From contig CADCRC010000100.1 of NCBI GenBank assembly GCA_902803795.1, positions 1 through 7,082 on the forward strand: 7,082 nt of DNA, written 5' to 3'. Within the stretch, counting starts at the first letter, position 1, and every line of letters starts with the position of its first letter. Origin of the DNA: an uncultured Erysipelotrichaceae bacterium. Lineage in GTDB: Bacteria > Bacillota_I > Bacilli_A > RF39 > UBA660. The notes under the pieces were generated by a model. It was given only the letters and a program-made list of their open reading frames with translations. It was not told where the DNA came from and searched no databases. Made by a program: the position numbers and the translations under genes. Positions 1-5,969 of the stretch are shown piece after piece.

Positions 1-42
1 CAACAACTATAACTATATATACCTCTAATTATTATAATACAT

Positions 43-67
43 AAAAAAAATTGAGATTAATTCTCAA
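43..67 (-). terminator. Intrinsic terminator of the 212-residue protein gene
   Basis: On the minus strand, just after the stop codon of the 70-708 gene, a perfect 6-bp stem (TTGAGA / TCTCAA, arms 62-67 and 51-56) closes a 5-nt loop and is followed by eight T (43-50). This is the classic rho-independent terminator layout. It ends a single-gene transcript. Confidence 0.85.
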
Positions 68-69
68 CT

Positions 70-708
70 TTATCTACATAACATTTTAACTTTACATTTT
101 TCTTTTCTTCTAGATCCAATAGCACAATAATATGAATCATTATCAACACAATAATCTTCAACATATGCATCATTTAATAATCTAGAAAACTCTCTAATAC
201 TTTGAATTTTTTTAAATGCATCCTTATCATATATAGAACCATAAACACCAAGTACTATATTATGTTGACCACTATTATGTAATAAATCCCAATTATGATA
301 ATCATGTTTAGAATATGGATTTTGAGTCATAATTCTATTATATCCTTCAAAATTACTATCATATTTTATATTACTTCCATTAACTATAACAAAATGTCCA
401 GTAAGAAAAGCAACAAAATTACCACAAATATAAGTATCACAATCTAATACATAAGGTGAAACCAAAGTAATACCTGATTTAATACCTGTAGAATCAAATA
501 TTCCTTTACCAACTTCCATAGCAGAAGAATAATTAATTTCAGGTCTCATACCAAGTGAATCAAGAAAATATAAATATCTTCTACCAACTTTCTCTCTTTC
601 ATTTAAAAACATCAACAATTCTTTAAAATTACTAGGTAAATATCCATTTGCATCATAAAATTGACTAACCAAATTTTTTTTATAATCTTCAAAAGAATCT
701 CTAAACAT
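70..708 (-). CDS. Hypothetical cytosolic protein, 212 residues, unrecognised
   Basis: I do not recognise this protein. It is 212 residues long with no signal peptide and no membrane segment, so it is probably cytosolic. The N-terminal 45 residues are charged and probably helical. The middle (about 65-160) alternates hydrophobic and polar residues like a mixed alpha/beta fold, with His and Tyr clustered around 135-150 (KHDYHNWDLLHNSGQHN). A short helical stretch follows, and the last 30 residues are Cys-rich and basic (Cys187, 195, 205, 211), with two more Cys at 90 and 95. The Cys/His content could bind metal, but no standard spacing is evident. The start is well supported: an AGGGGGT ribosome binding site (714-720) lies 5 nt before ATG, downstream of a good promoter. 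Its own promoter and terminator make it monocistronic. That it is a real gene is likely; its function is unknown. Confidence 0.85.
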   Translation of the reverse strand: MFRDSFEDYKKNLVSQFYDANGYLPSNFKELLMFLNEREKVGRRYLYFLDSLGMRPEINYSSAMEVGKGIFDSTGIKSGITLVSPYVLDCDTYICGNFVAFLTGHFVIVNGSNIKYDSNFEGYNRIMTQNPYSKHDYHNWDLLHNSGQHNIVLGVYGSIYDKDAFKKIQSIREFSRLLNDAYVEDYCVDNDSYYCAIGSRRKEKCKVKMLCR

Positions 709-732
709 ACTCTACCCCCTAAAACATTGCAT

Positions 733-761
733 ATTATACTACTTTTACTAATATTTTTCAA
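733..761 (-). promoter_or_regulatory. Sigma-A promoter of the 212-residue protein gene
   Basis: On the minus strand, TTGAAA (756-761, five of six matches to the -35 consensus) is followed by a 17-nt spacer and a perfect TATAAT (733-738). Transcription should begin near 726, leaving a leader of only about 18 nt that carries the AGGGGGT ribosome binding site. The spacing is optimal, so this is probably a constitutively strong promoter unless a repressor acts on it. I see no clear operator palindrome. Confidence 0.75.
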
Positions 762-775
762 TACTATCACATAAC

Positions 776-853
776 AAAAAAATTGTATATAACAATATTT
801 TTATTAATCATTATTCATTATAATAACTAACATTATATTCATATATACAATTT
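776..853 (-). terminator. Possible terminator of the BspA-like gene (long-loop inverted repeat)
   Basis: Just beyond the BspA-like gene's stop codon, a perfect 12-bp inverted repeat (arms 842-853 and 780-791, core TTGTATAT/ATATACAA) flanks about 50 nt of almost pure A/T. On the minus strand the second arm runs into seven T (776-782). This resembles an intrinsic terminator, but the loop is much longer than usual and the stem is weak, so efficiency is uncertain. Some read-through into the 70-708 gene is possible. Confidence 0.4.
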
Positions 854-866
854 CATAAACAATTAC

Positions 867-2648
867 CTATTTTAATTTCAAATATCCTCCATCTCCAGCA
901 AATGCCTTAGTCTTATCAACTACATTAGAATCATAATTTGGTAATTTAGATGCATTCTTAAACATATCTATACTTTCCATAACATTATCTGTATTCCATT
1001 TATTACTAACATATATATTTTCCAACATAGTACAATCACAAAACATATAAGACATATTAGTTACTTTTGATGTATCAAAACTTGATAAATCTAAACTTTT
1101 AAGACCTCTAGCATTAATAAAGCAACAATTCATATTAATAACATCAGAAGTATCAACATTATCTAATACTAAAGTTTCAACATATGGAATTGAATCAAAT
1201 GCGTGCCTCATATTAATCGGAAACTTTACATTAGTTAAATCTATTTTTTTTAGTTTAACATATGAGTTACTACCATCTCCACCAGCAAGAGAATACCCAC
1301 TTCCACCAAGCATTCTTCCTAAAAAAGTATCCATACCATAAACATTATTACTAAAATCCCAACCAGTTAAATTAACTTCCTCAACTTCATAATCATCACC
1401 CATTACAAACCAAGGATAACTTTTAAATTTGTTATTAGCTAAAGAAGATAAATCCAATTTCTTTAATTTATAACAATAAGAAAACATACCATATATACTA
1501 TTTGAATCAGTCAAACTTTCACCGGAAAAACTGGAAATATCAATTTCTTCTATAATATTACAACCATAAAACATAAATCCAAAATTTGAAACTTTAGAAG
1601 TATTAAATAAACTTACATCTATTTTTTCAAGACTTTTATCATCATAAAACATATGGCTCATATTTTCAACTTTTAAAGTATCAAAATATTTAAGTTCTAT
1701 ATTAACAATATTTTTTAAATTATAAAACATTTTATAACTATCCTCATTTAAATATATCCTTGTTGCTTCACTATACCAATAAATTGTTCCATTATCAAAC
1801 CAAACAACTACATCATATAATGATTCATTAGTTGAAATCTTGGAAGTTGCTATACCATTTTCTGGTAATTCAAATGACCTCTTAAATTCTATTATATTTT
1901 CATCAACTGTATTATATGTAGGATTAATATTACCAGATAAAGTTTTCAACAAAACATTAAAATTTGGTCCTGGTATTAACGTTGTAGGTTTTAACTCAAT
2001 TTCAACTTTAGAATCAATCTTTATTTCTATTTTTTTTAAAGCATATGTTCCAACAGGTATAATAATTAAACTCATAATAAATAAATTCAAATATTTTTTA
2101 TTATTTGTATATTTACACAATATTATTGATACTACTAATAAAATAATCACAATAACAAATAATAAACAATTAAAACTAGTTTCAGGATTATTAATAATAT
2201 CTAATATATCATCTGAATTATTAGATAAATTAATTACAAAATTATTAGTTTCTACAAACGACTCATTTTCAACCAATTCTTCTGGTATAGATTTAGAATA
2301 TCTTAAAGTTAAATAAATAGTTTTCTTTTTATTTGCCTTAATTATATTATCTGCACTATCATATTCATAAGATATATAATCACTAATACTATTATTATTT
2401 AAATTTAATTCATAATCTTCAGATGAAGAATTATTTATAATAATCTTATATTTAGCAAAGTCTCCTAATGTTTGAAATTTAACATCAAAACTTACATTTA
2501 ATCCATTAAAATTAACATTTGATTTAATGCATGTTTCAGATTTACTATCTAAAGATATTTCTTCGATATATACATTTTCTTTAGCAACAACATTAGGTAT
2601 AGTAGTAAAAGATAAAAACATAATAATAATAAATAAAAACTTTTTCAT
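867..2648 (-). CDS. BspA-like (DUF285) leucine-rich-repeat surface protein
   Basis: This 593-residue surface protein probably takes part in adhesion or display. Residues 1-22 form a signal peptide (MKK, hydrophobic core, then VVAKEN). Residues 25-150 are an Asn/Ser-rich extracellular region of unknown fold. NPETS (154-158) is followed by a membrane helix (about 161-178), a basic stretch (KYTNNKK) and a second helix (about 187-204). Residues 275-320 match the segment that usually precedes DUF285 repeats (WFDNGTIYWYSEA). About eight degenerate repeats of some 23-27 residues then follow (for example SSFDTSKVTNMSYMF, 522-536), and the protein ends in the typical GDGGYLKLK. The start is fixed by GGAGG (2655-2659) 6 nt before ATG and by the signal peptide. 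The family assignment from the repeats is strong. The ligand is unknown. The two mid-protein helices would place both the N-terminal region and the repeats outside the cell, joined by a hairpin in the membrane, unless the NPETS site is cleaved. Confidence 0.9.
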   Translation of the reverse strand: MKKFLFIIIMFLSFTTIPNVVAKENVYIEEISLDSKSETCIKSNVNFNGLNVSFDVKFQTLGDFAKYKIIINNSSSEDYELNLNNNSISDYISYEYDSADNIIKANKKKTIYLTLRYSKSIPEELVENESFVETNNFVINLSNNSDDILDIINNPETSFNCLLFVIVIILLVVSIILCKYTNNKKYLNLFIMSLIIIPVGTYALKKIEIKIDSKVEIELKPTTLIPGPNFNVLLKTLSGNINPTYNTVDENIIEFKRSFELPENGIATSKISTNESLYDVVVWFDNGTIYWYSEATRIYLNEDSYKMFYNLKNIVNIELKYFDTLKVENMSHMFYDDKSLEKIDVSLFNTSKVSNFGFMFYGCNIIEEIDISSFSGESLTDSNSIYGMFSYCYKLKKLDLSSLANNKFKSYPWFVMGDDYEVEEVNLTGWDFSNNVYGMDTFLGRMLGGSGYSLAGGDGSNSYVKLKKIDLTNVKFPINMRHAFDSIPYVETLVLDNVDTSDVINMNCCFINARGLKSLDLSSFDTSKVTNMSYMFCDCTMLENIYVSNKWNTDNVMESIDMFKNASKLPNYDSNVVDKTKAFAGDGGYLKLK

Positions 2649-2688
2649 AATAATCCTCCAAGTTAATAAACTACCCTACTACTTTTTT

Positions 2689-2694
2689 ATTATA
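2689..2694 (-). promoter_or_regulatory. Candidate -10 element of the BspA-like gene
   Basis: A perfect TATAAT on the minus strand lies about 40 nt upstream of the ATG, which would give a leader of about 35 nt containing the GGAGG site. No convincing -35 element sits 16-18 nt upstream, because the region is an A/T tract. The call therefore rests on the -10 alone. Confidence 0.45.
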
Positions 2695-2725
2695 CAACAA
2701 ATAATTAAAATAAAATTTTAAAAAC

Positions 2726-2760
2726 AAAAAATTTACATTAATAATTAAAATAAATGTAAA
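2726..2760 (-). terminator. Intrinsic terminator after the broken small ORF
   Basis: On the minus strand an 8-bp perfect stem (TTTACATT / AATGTAAA, arms 2753-2760 and 2732-2739) with a 13-nt loop is followed by six T (2726-2731), one G and more T. The stem is A/T-rich and modest in strength, but the layout is right. It would end transcripts from the small ORF just upstream and insulate the BspA-like gene. Confidence 0.5.
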
Positions 2761-2768
2761 AATAAAAA

Positions 2769-2994
2769 TTATAAAAAAATATATAAATTATCAAAATTAT
2801 TTATTTTTATAGCAATTAGCAACTGTTCATTTAAATCGTAATCTAAATCGTTTTTATTAATCCATACTTTAGATTTTTTTATTTGTCTATCTAAATCTTT
2901 GATAACTACTTTCTTATTATAATAAGCAGTCATATCAGTTAAATTATTAATGCTATCGTTAATATCAGATGATTGTTAGAAATGTTTTTTTCAT
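2769..2994 (-). pseudogene. Small ORF (about 75 codons) apparently broken by one frameshift
   Basis: A promoter and a good ribosome binding site (AGAAGGAT, 3003-3010, 8 nt from ATG at 2992-2994) lead into MKKTFLTII, which then hits TGA at 2965-2967. One frame over, an open stretch runs from 2975 down to a TAA at 2769-2771. It encodes a charged, helix-prone sequence (including KDLDRQIKKSKVWINK and NDLDYDLNEQLL) that reads like genuine protein. A single one-base indel between about 2965 and 2978 would join the two into a product of about 75 residues. I recognise no family. The alternatives are a sequencing error, or a separate 54-residue ORF starting at ATG 2931-2933, but that start has no ribosome binding site. 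This ORF is the main content of the 422-nt gap 2649-3070; the rest is terminators, promoter elements and plain A/T tracts. Confidence 0.45.
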
Positions 2995-3021
2995 TTTTAC
3001 ACATCCTTCTCTATTATCTTT

Positions 3022-3050
3022 ATTATAACATTAATTTGTAGGCATAATAA
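3022..3050 (-). promoter_or_regulatory. Extended -10 promoter of the broken small ORF
   Basis: On the minus strand TGTTATAAT (3022-3030) is a perfect -10 box with the TGn extension. Seventeen nt upstream is TTATTA (3045-3050), a poor -35, which an extended -10 can compensate for. The intact promoter supports the idea that the 2769-2994 ORF was, or still is, expressed. The -35 region overlaps the terminator stem of the gene upstream. Confidence 0.55.
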
Positions 3051-3075
3051 AGAAGCAATTTATTGCTCCTTTATT
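3046..3075 (-). terminator. Terminator hairpin overlapping the stop codon of the GT2-GH5 gene
   Basis: A 13-bp stem (AATAAAG-G-AGCAA pairing with TTGCT-T-CTTTATT on the minus strand, one G-U pair, 4-nt loop) spans the TAA at 3071-3073. The 3' arm is itself T-rich, and no long T-run follows, so the U-tract would be part of the stem. The structure is clear; its strength as a minus-strand terminator is less certain. Confidence 0.6.
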
Positions 3076-5761
3076 TTTGTAAACTATATTTCATTATAAG
3101 TTCTTTAGTTACTTCTCCTGTTTCTGATAAGTAGTCATTTGGATTGTATTTTTTCTTTTTTACTTCTTCTTTACTATATATTCCTTTAGTAATCCATTCT
3201 AATTGCCTTATTTTCTTTGGAACTATTAGAGAACTACTTTCAGCTCTATCTGAGAACTGCCATACCATCCAACTTAAATCATTAGAATCTAAATAATCTA
3301 CCCATTTTTTAAAGTAATCTAGATAAACATAACCATCACCAGTTCCATCTGTCGCTGCACATTCTGTAATTATTACAGGTAATTTCTTTTCTAGTGCTAA
3401 TTTCAAGTTATCTTGAACTGTATAAATATCATTTCCCATATAAGTATGTACAGCATACATTACATTTTTTTCTTTTAATGGATTCTTTATGACAGATGGT
3501 GTATCTTTACACCAATTTGCTGTTCCTACAATAATTAGTGACTTTGGAGAATTGTTTCTAATTGTTGCGATTAATTCTTCAGCATAAGGTTTAATTACAT
3601 CATCCCATGTTACTTCATCACCATTTGGTTCGTTACAAATTTCATATAAAACATTTGGTACATCTTTGTATTTTTCAGACATTTCATTAAAGAATTCAAT
3701 GGCTTCCTTTTTGTATGTTTGTGGATTATTATCTTCTAGTATATGCCAGTCTATTATTACATAAATATCTAAGTCAATACACATCTGTACAATCTGTTCT
3801 ACTTTTGCTTTTTGACTAGGTTCTGCTATATAACCTTTCATTTCAGGATTAGTAAACATTGCAATTCTAAAGACATTTATTCCCCAAGTTTCTTTTAATA
3901 CTTTTAAATTATCATAAGTTACAATATCTCCATACCAATATGGACTATGACTATTTACTCCTCTTAAATGAACTATTTCATTTTTTTCATTTACTAGTTT
4001 ATTTTCTTTAACATGAACCCAACCATTTTCTGATACAAGATGTTTTTCTTGTTTCTTAACAATAGCCTGTTTTTGGTAATTACTAACTCCAAAAACTGTG
4101 GCTATTACAAGTATGATGGTTGCTAAAATTGTTATTACTTTTTTGAATCCTAATTCTTCTTTTATAAATTTCTTAGTTAATTCTATAAATACTAGTGGAC
4201 TGTATTTTTCTGTTCTATTTTTAATTACATCTACATCTTCTTGTTCTTTTAGACTTAAATCAAACATTACTGCTATAGTTAAATAGAATAAGTTAGTTAC
4301 TAACCAGAATATTGGAATTATATAAATATCTAATCTGAAGTCTATTGCTCTATAAATTGATAATCCTAATGCAAATAATGTTACTATCCAGATAATGACA
4401 TGAAATATCATCATATATAAATTAGCACCAGTCATAACATTTTTTTCTTTTTTCTTTGGACTTACATAAAATTTTTTACTACCAATATTAAATACTTCCC
4501 TTATTAAATCTAGAGATACTGTTGGAAATAAAACTGTTTCATAAATTCTATTCCAAGTAGAAGAAGTTACATGTCCTTCTACAGCATCAACAATGTATCT
4601 TTTTAAAATATATTGAATAAAGAATAAAATAGTAAAAGTAATAATACTTCCTTGAATTATTCTTACATTAAATAATGGAAATAATAATGGAATAATCATA
4701 TATAAGATTTGTCTTAGGCCATATGTCCAATAATATAGAGTAGAAAAATAATCAGCTTTTTGTCTTAGAGTTAATCCTTTATTTCTAATTACTTTATAGT
4801 TTTTAAATGTTTGTATGCAACCTCTACTCCAACGACATTTTTGTTTGATATAAGAATCTAGATTATTAACATTTAAACCAAAAGCCATTTTTTCATTTAT
4901 ACCTAAACCTCTATAACCAAGAGACTCTATGATGATACCTGTTGCGATATCTTCAGTTACACTTTCAGTTGCAAATCCTCCAGCTTCTTCTAAAGCTTTC
5001 CTTAAGAAAACAGTATTTGTTCCACAATAAATAACTGAATTTGTATAATTTTTTGCCATTTGAATTTTATTAAAGAAATAATCTTGTTCATGTGGTAATT
5101 TACCTATCATTTTAAATCTAGATTGATAAATATCTAGGTTTCTAAAGTTTTGTGGAATTTGGACAAAGCCTACATCTTTATTAGCTATGATATGTGGAAC
5201 TGTTTTCATTAAGAATTCAGGCTTTGGTTGCATATCAGCATCAAATGTAACTATGTATGGTGATTTAGTCTTCTTCAAAGCATTATTATAATTACCCGCT
5301 TTAGCATTCTTATTGTCTTTACGATCTATGTAATTAATTTTCATCTTTTTACATAAATCTTTCATTTCTTTTCTTCGGCCATCATCACACATATAAATAT
5401 GAAGTTTTTTCTTGTCAGGATATTTCATTGCTTTAATATGTTTAATTGTTTCTTGTAATAATTCAACATCTTCATTTATTGTTGCGATTAAAATATCTAT
5501 TTCTGGAAATTCTTCTTTTTTTATTTTAGGTGTTTTAGGGGAATCCTTTTTAAATAGTAGGACATTAAAATAATAAATACTATAAACAAAAGCTTCAAAG
5601 AATTCTAATACTACTATTAATACTGCTATAAATACATTTATAAAAGTATCATGAAGTGGTAATGAGAAGAATATTCTATAAAATATATAAACTACTGTTG
5701 ATAAAAACGCTATGGTATAAATAATTCTTTTTCCTGTTTTTTCTTTATAATCTTTTTGCAT
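3071..5761 (-). CDS. Cellulose-synthase-like GT2 glycosyltransferase fused to a GH5 glycanase
   Basis: This 896-residue protein probably polymerises and exports a beta-glycan and cuts it outside the cell. Two membrane helices (about 12-33, 40-66) precede a cytosolic GT2 domain (about 85-320). The domain has the processive-synthase residues: D126/D127 (CDDG), DAD 174-176, TED 269-271 (base D271) and QKCRW 307-311 (QxxRW). Four helices follow (about 338-364, 369-390, 449-471, 479-503), with FYVSPK (431-436) resembling the BcsA gating-loop motif FxVTxK. A seventh helix (541-560) puts residues 575-870 outside. That part is a GH5 domain with R632, H673, N710-E711 (acid/base), H772, Y774, nucleophile E800 and W834 all present. 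No PilZ domain is seen. Cellulose is the best guess for the product; another beta-1,4-glucan or mannan is possible. The start follows a consensus promoter and AAGGGATGG (5766-5774). Fold and catalytic assignments are strong; substrate is inference. Confidence 0.93.
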   Translation of the reverse strand: MQKDYKEKTGKRIIYTIAFLSTVVYIFYRIFFSLPLHDTFINVFIAVLIVVLEFFEAFVYSIYYFNVLLFKKDSPKTPKIKKEEFPEIDILIATINEDVELLQETIKHIKAMKYPDKKKLHIYMCDDGRRKEMKDLCKKMKINYIDRKDNKNAKAGNYNNALKKTKSPYIVTFDADMQPKPEFLMKTVPHIIANKDVGFVQIPQNFRNLDIYQSRFKMIGKLPHEQDYFFNKIQMAKNYTNSVIYCGTNTVFLRKALEEAGGFATESVTEDIATGIIIESLGYRGLGINEKMAFGLNVNNLDSYIKQKCRWSRGCIQTFKNYKVIRNKGLTLRQKADYFSTLYYWTYGLRQILYMIIPLLFPLFNVRIIQGSIITFTILFFIQYILKRYIVDAVEGHVTSSTWNRIYETVLFPTVSLDLIREVFNIGSKKFYVSPKKKEKNVMTGANLYMMIFHVIIWIVTLFALGLSIYRAIDFRLDIYIIPIFWLVTNLFYLTIAVMFDLSLKEQEDVDVIKNRTEKYSPLVFIELTKKFIKEELGFKKVITILATIILVIATVFGVSNYQKQAIVKKQEKHLVSENGWVHVKENKLVNEKNEIVHLRGVNSHSPYWYGDIVTYDNLKVLKETWGINVFRIAMFTNPEMKGYIAEPSQKAKVEQIVQMCIDLDIYVIIDWHILEDNNPQTYKKEAIEFFNEMSEKYKDVPNVLYEICNEPNGDEVTWDDVIKPYAEELIATIRNNSPKSLIIVGTANWCKDTPSVIKNPLKEKNVMYAVHTYMGNDIYTVQDNLKLALEKKLPVIITECAATDGTGDGYVYLDYFKKWVDYLDSNDLSWMVWQFSDRAESSSLIVPKKIRQLEWITKGIYSKEEVKKKKYNPNDYLSETGEVTKELIMKYSLQK

Positions 5762-5782
5762 AAAACCATCCCTTATAAAAAA

Positions 5783-5811
5783 ATTATATATTTTTGACTG
5801 GTCAGTGTCAA
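5783..5811 (-). promoter_or_regulatory. Consensus sigma-A promoter with embedded palindrome, driving the GT2-GH5 gene
   Basis: On the minus strand a perfect TTGACA (5806-5811), a 17-nt spacer and a perfect TATAAT (5783-5788) form a full consensus promoter. The spacer contains TGACCAGTCA (5795-5804), an inverted repeat of TGAC/GTCA around CA. A further TGAC half-site within the -35 lies 6 nt further upstream. So strong a promoter carrying a palindrome between its boxes suggests control by a repressor, for example of the TetR or MarR type. Which regulator binds cannot be told. The leader is only about 15 nt. Confidence 0.82.
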
Positions 5812-5851
5812 ATAAAATAATTATATATGTATATAACTATTTATTTTATAT

Positions 5852-5883
5852 AAAAAAAAGAACAGTTTTTAACTATTCTGTTT
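5852..5883 (-). terminator. Likely intrinsic terminator of the choice-of-anchor-A gene
   Basis: On the minus strand AACAG (5879-5883) can pair with CTGTT (5861-5865) around a 13-nt loop. One C then leads into eight T (5852-5859). The stem is only 5 bp, but the U-tract is the best one after the upstream gene. The stem's arms lie at the edges of the first 15-nt tandem repeat. Confidence 0.5.
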
Positions 5884-5909
5884 TTAACTATTCTAGTTTT
5901 AACTATTCT
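5865..5909. repeat. Three tandem 15-nt repeats
   Basis: On the plus strand GTTTTTAACTATTCT occurs at 5865-5879 and identically at 5880-5894. A third copy at 5895-5909 differs only in its first two bases (AG for GT). The period is exactly 15 nt. The repeats lie between a 19-bp inverted repeat and the terminator T-run, in the transcribed tail of the upstream gene. Slippage during replication could vary the copy number. No protein-binding role can be assigned. Confidence 0.9.
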
Positions 5910-5950
5910 TTCAGACTATTGACAAAAGATATTTTGTTAATAATCTGAAA
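5909..5950. repeat. 19-bp inverted repeat (long stem-loop) downstream of the choice-of-anchor-A gene
   Basis: Arms 5909-5927 and 5932-5950 match at 17 of 19 positions around a GATA/TATC loop. In RNA of either strand this leaves one G-U pair and one mismatch, so the stem is long and stable. It is the strongest secondary structure in the window, but no T-run follows directly. It may protect the 3' end of the upstream mRNA or help terminate transcription together with the downstream T-run. Confidence 0.85.
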
Positions 5951-5969
5951 ATAATACTTGTGTATTATT
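5950..5969. repeat. 8-bp perfect hairpin overlapping a stop codon
   Basis: AATAATAC (5950-5957) pairs perfectly with GTATTATT (5962-5969) around a 4-nt loop and includes the TAA stop of the choice-of-anchor-A gene (5965-5967). On the minus strand the 3' arm is followed by only a short T stretch. It abuts the 19-bp inverted repeat, so the transcript's end can fold into two consecutive hairpins. Confidence 0.65.

Noticed and set aside
1840..2316. Plus-strand open frame of 158 codons
   Set aside because: It lies entirely inside the well-supported BspA-like gene, on the opposite strand. It lacks a ribosome binding site and its sequence is the reverse image of the membrane-helix region.
2527..2721. 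Plus-strand open frame of 64 codons
   Set aside because: It overlaps the start and leader of the BspA-like gene antisense. It is an Ile/Lys-rich product of A/T tracts with no initiation signals.
2965..2967. TGA read as Trp (Mollicutes code)
   Set aside because: All Trp codons in the large genes are TGG and none contains in-frame TGA. Reading this TGA as Trp would extend the small ORF by only two codons before TAA.
2965..2978. Programmed frameshift joining the two parts of the small ORF
   Set aside because: No slippery heptamer or RF2-type site fits at the junction, and the slipped tRNA would not pair. A plain indel or sequencing error is simpler.
2649..3070. Riboswitch or structured leader in the long gap
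   Set aside because: The only clear structures are two terminators. The sequence between them is better explained by the broken ORF, and leaders here appear to be very short.
4098..4286. Plus-strand open frame of 62 codons
   Set aside because: It is antisense to membrane helices six and seven of the GT2-GH5 gene, with no promoter or ribosome binding site of its own.
4400..4600. PilZ c-di-GMP-binding domain in the glycan synthase
   Set aside because: No RxxxR followed by (D/N)xSxxG is present, and the space between the helices is too short for a PilZ barrel.
5865..5909. CRISPR-like repeat array
   Set aside because: The three 15-nt units are directly adjacent with no spacers and are too short for CRISPR repeats; they are a simple tandem repeat.
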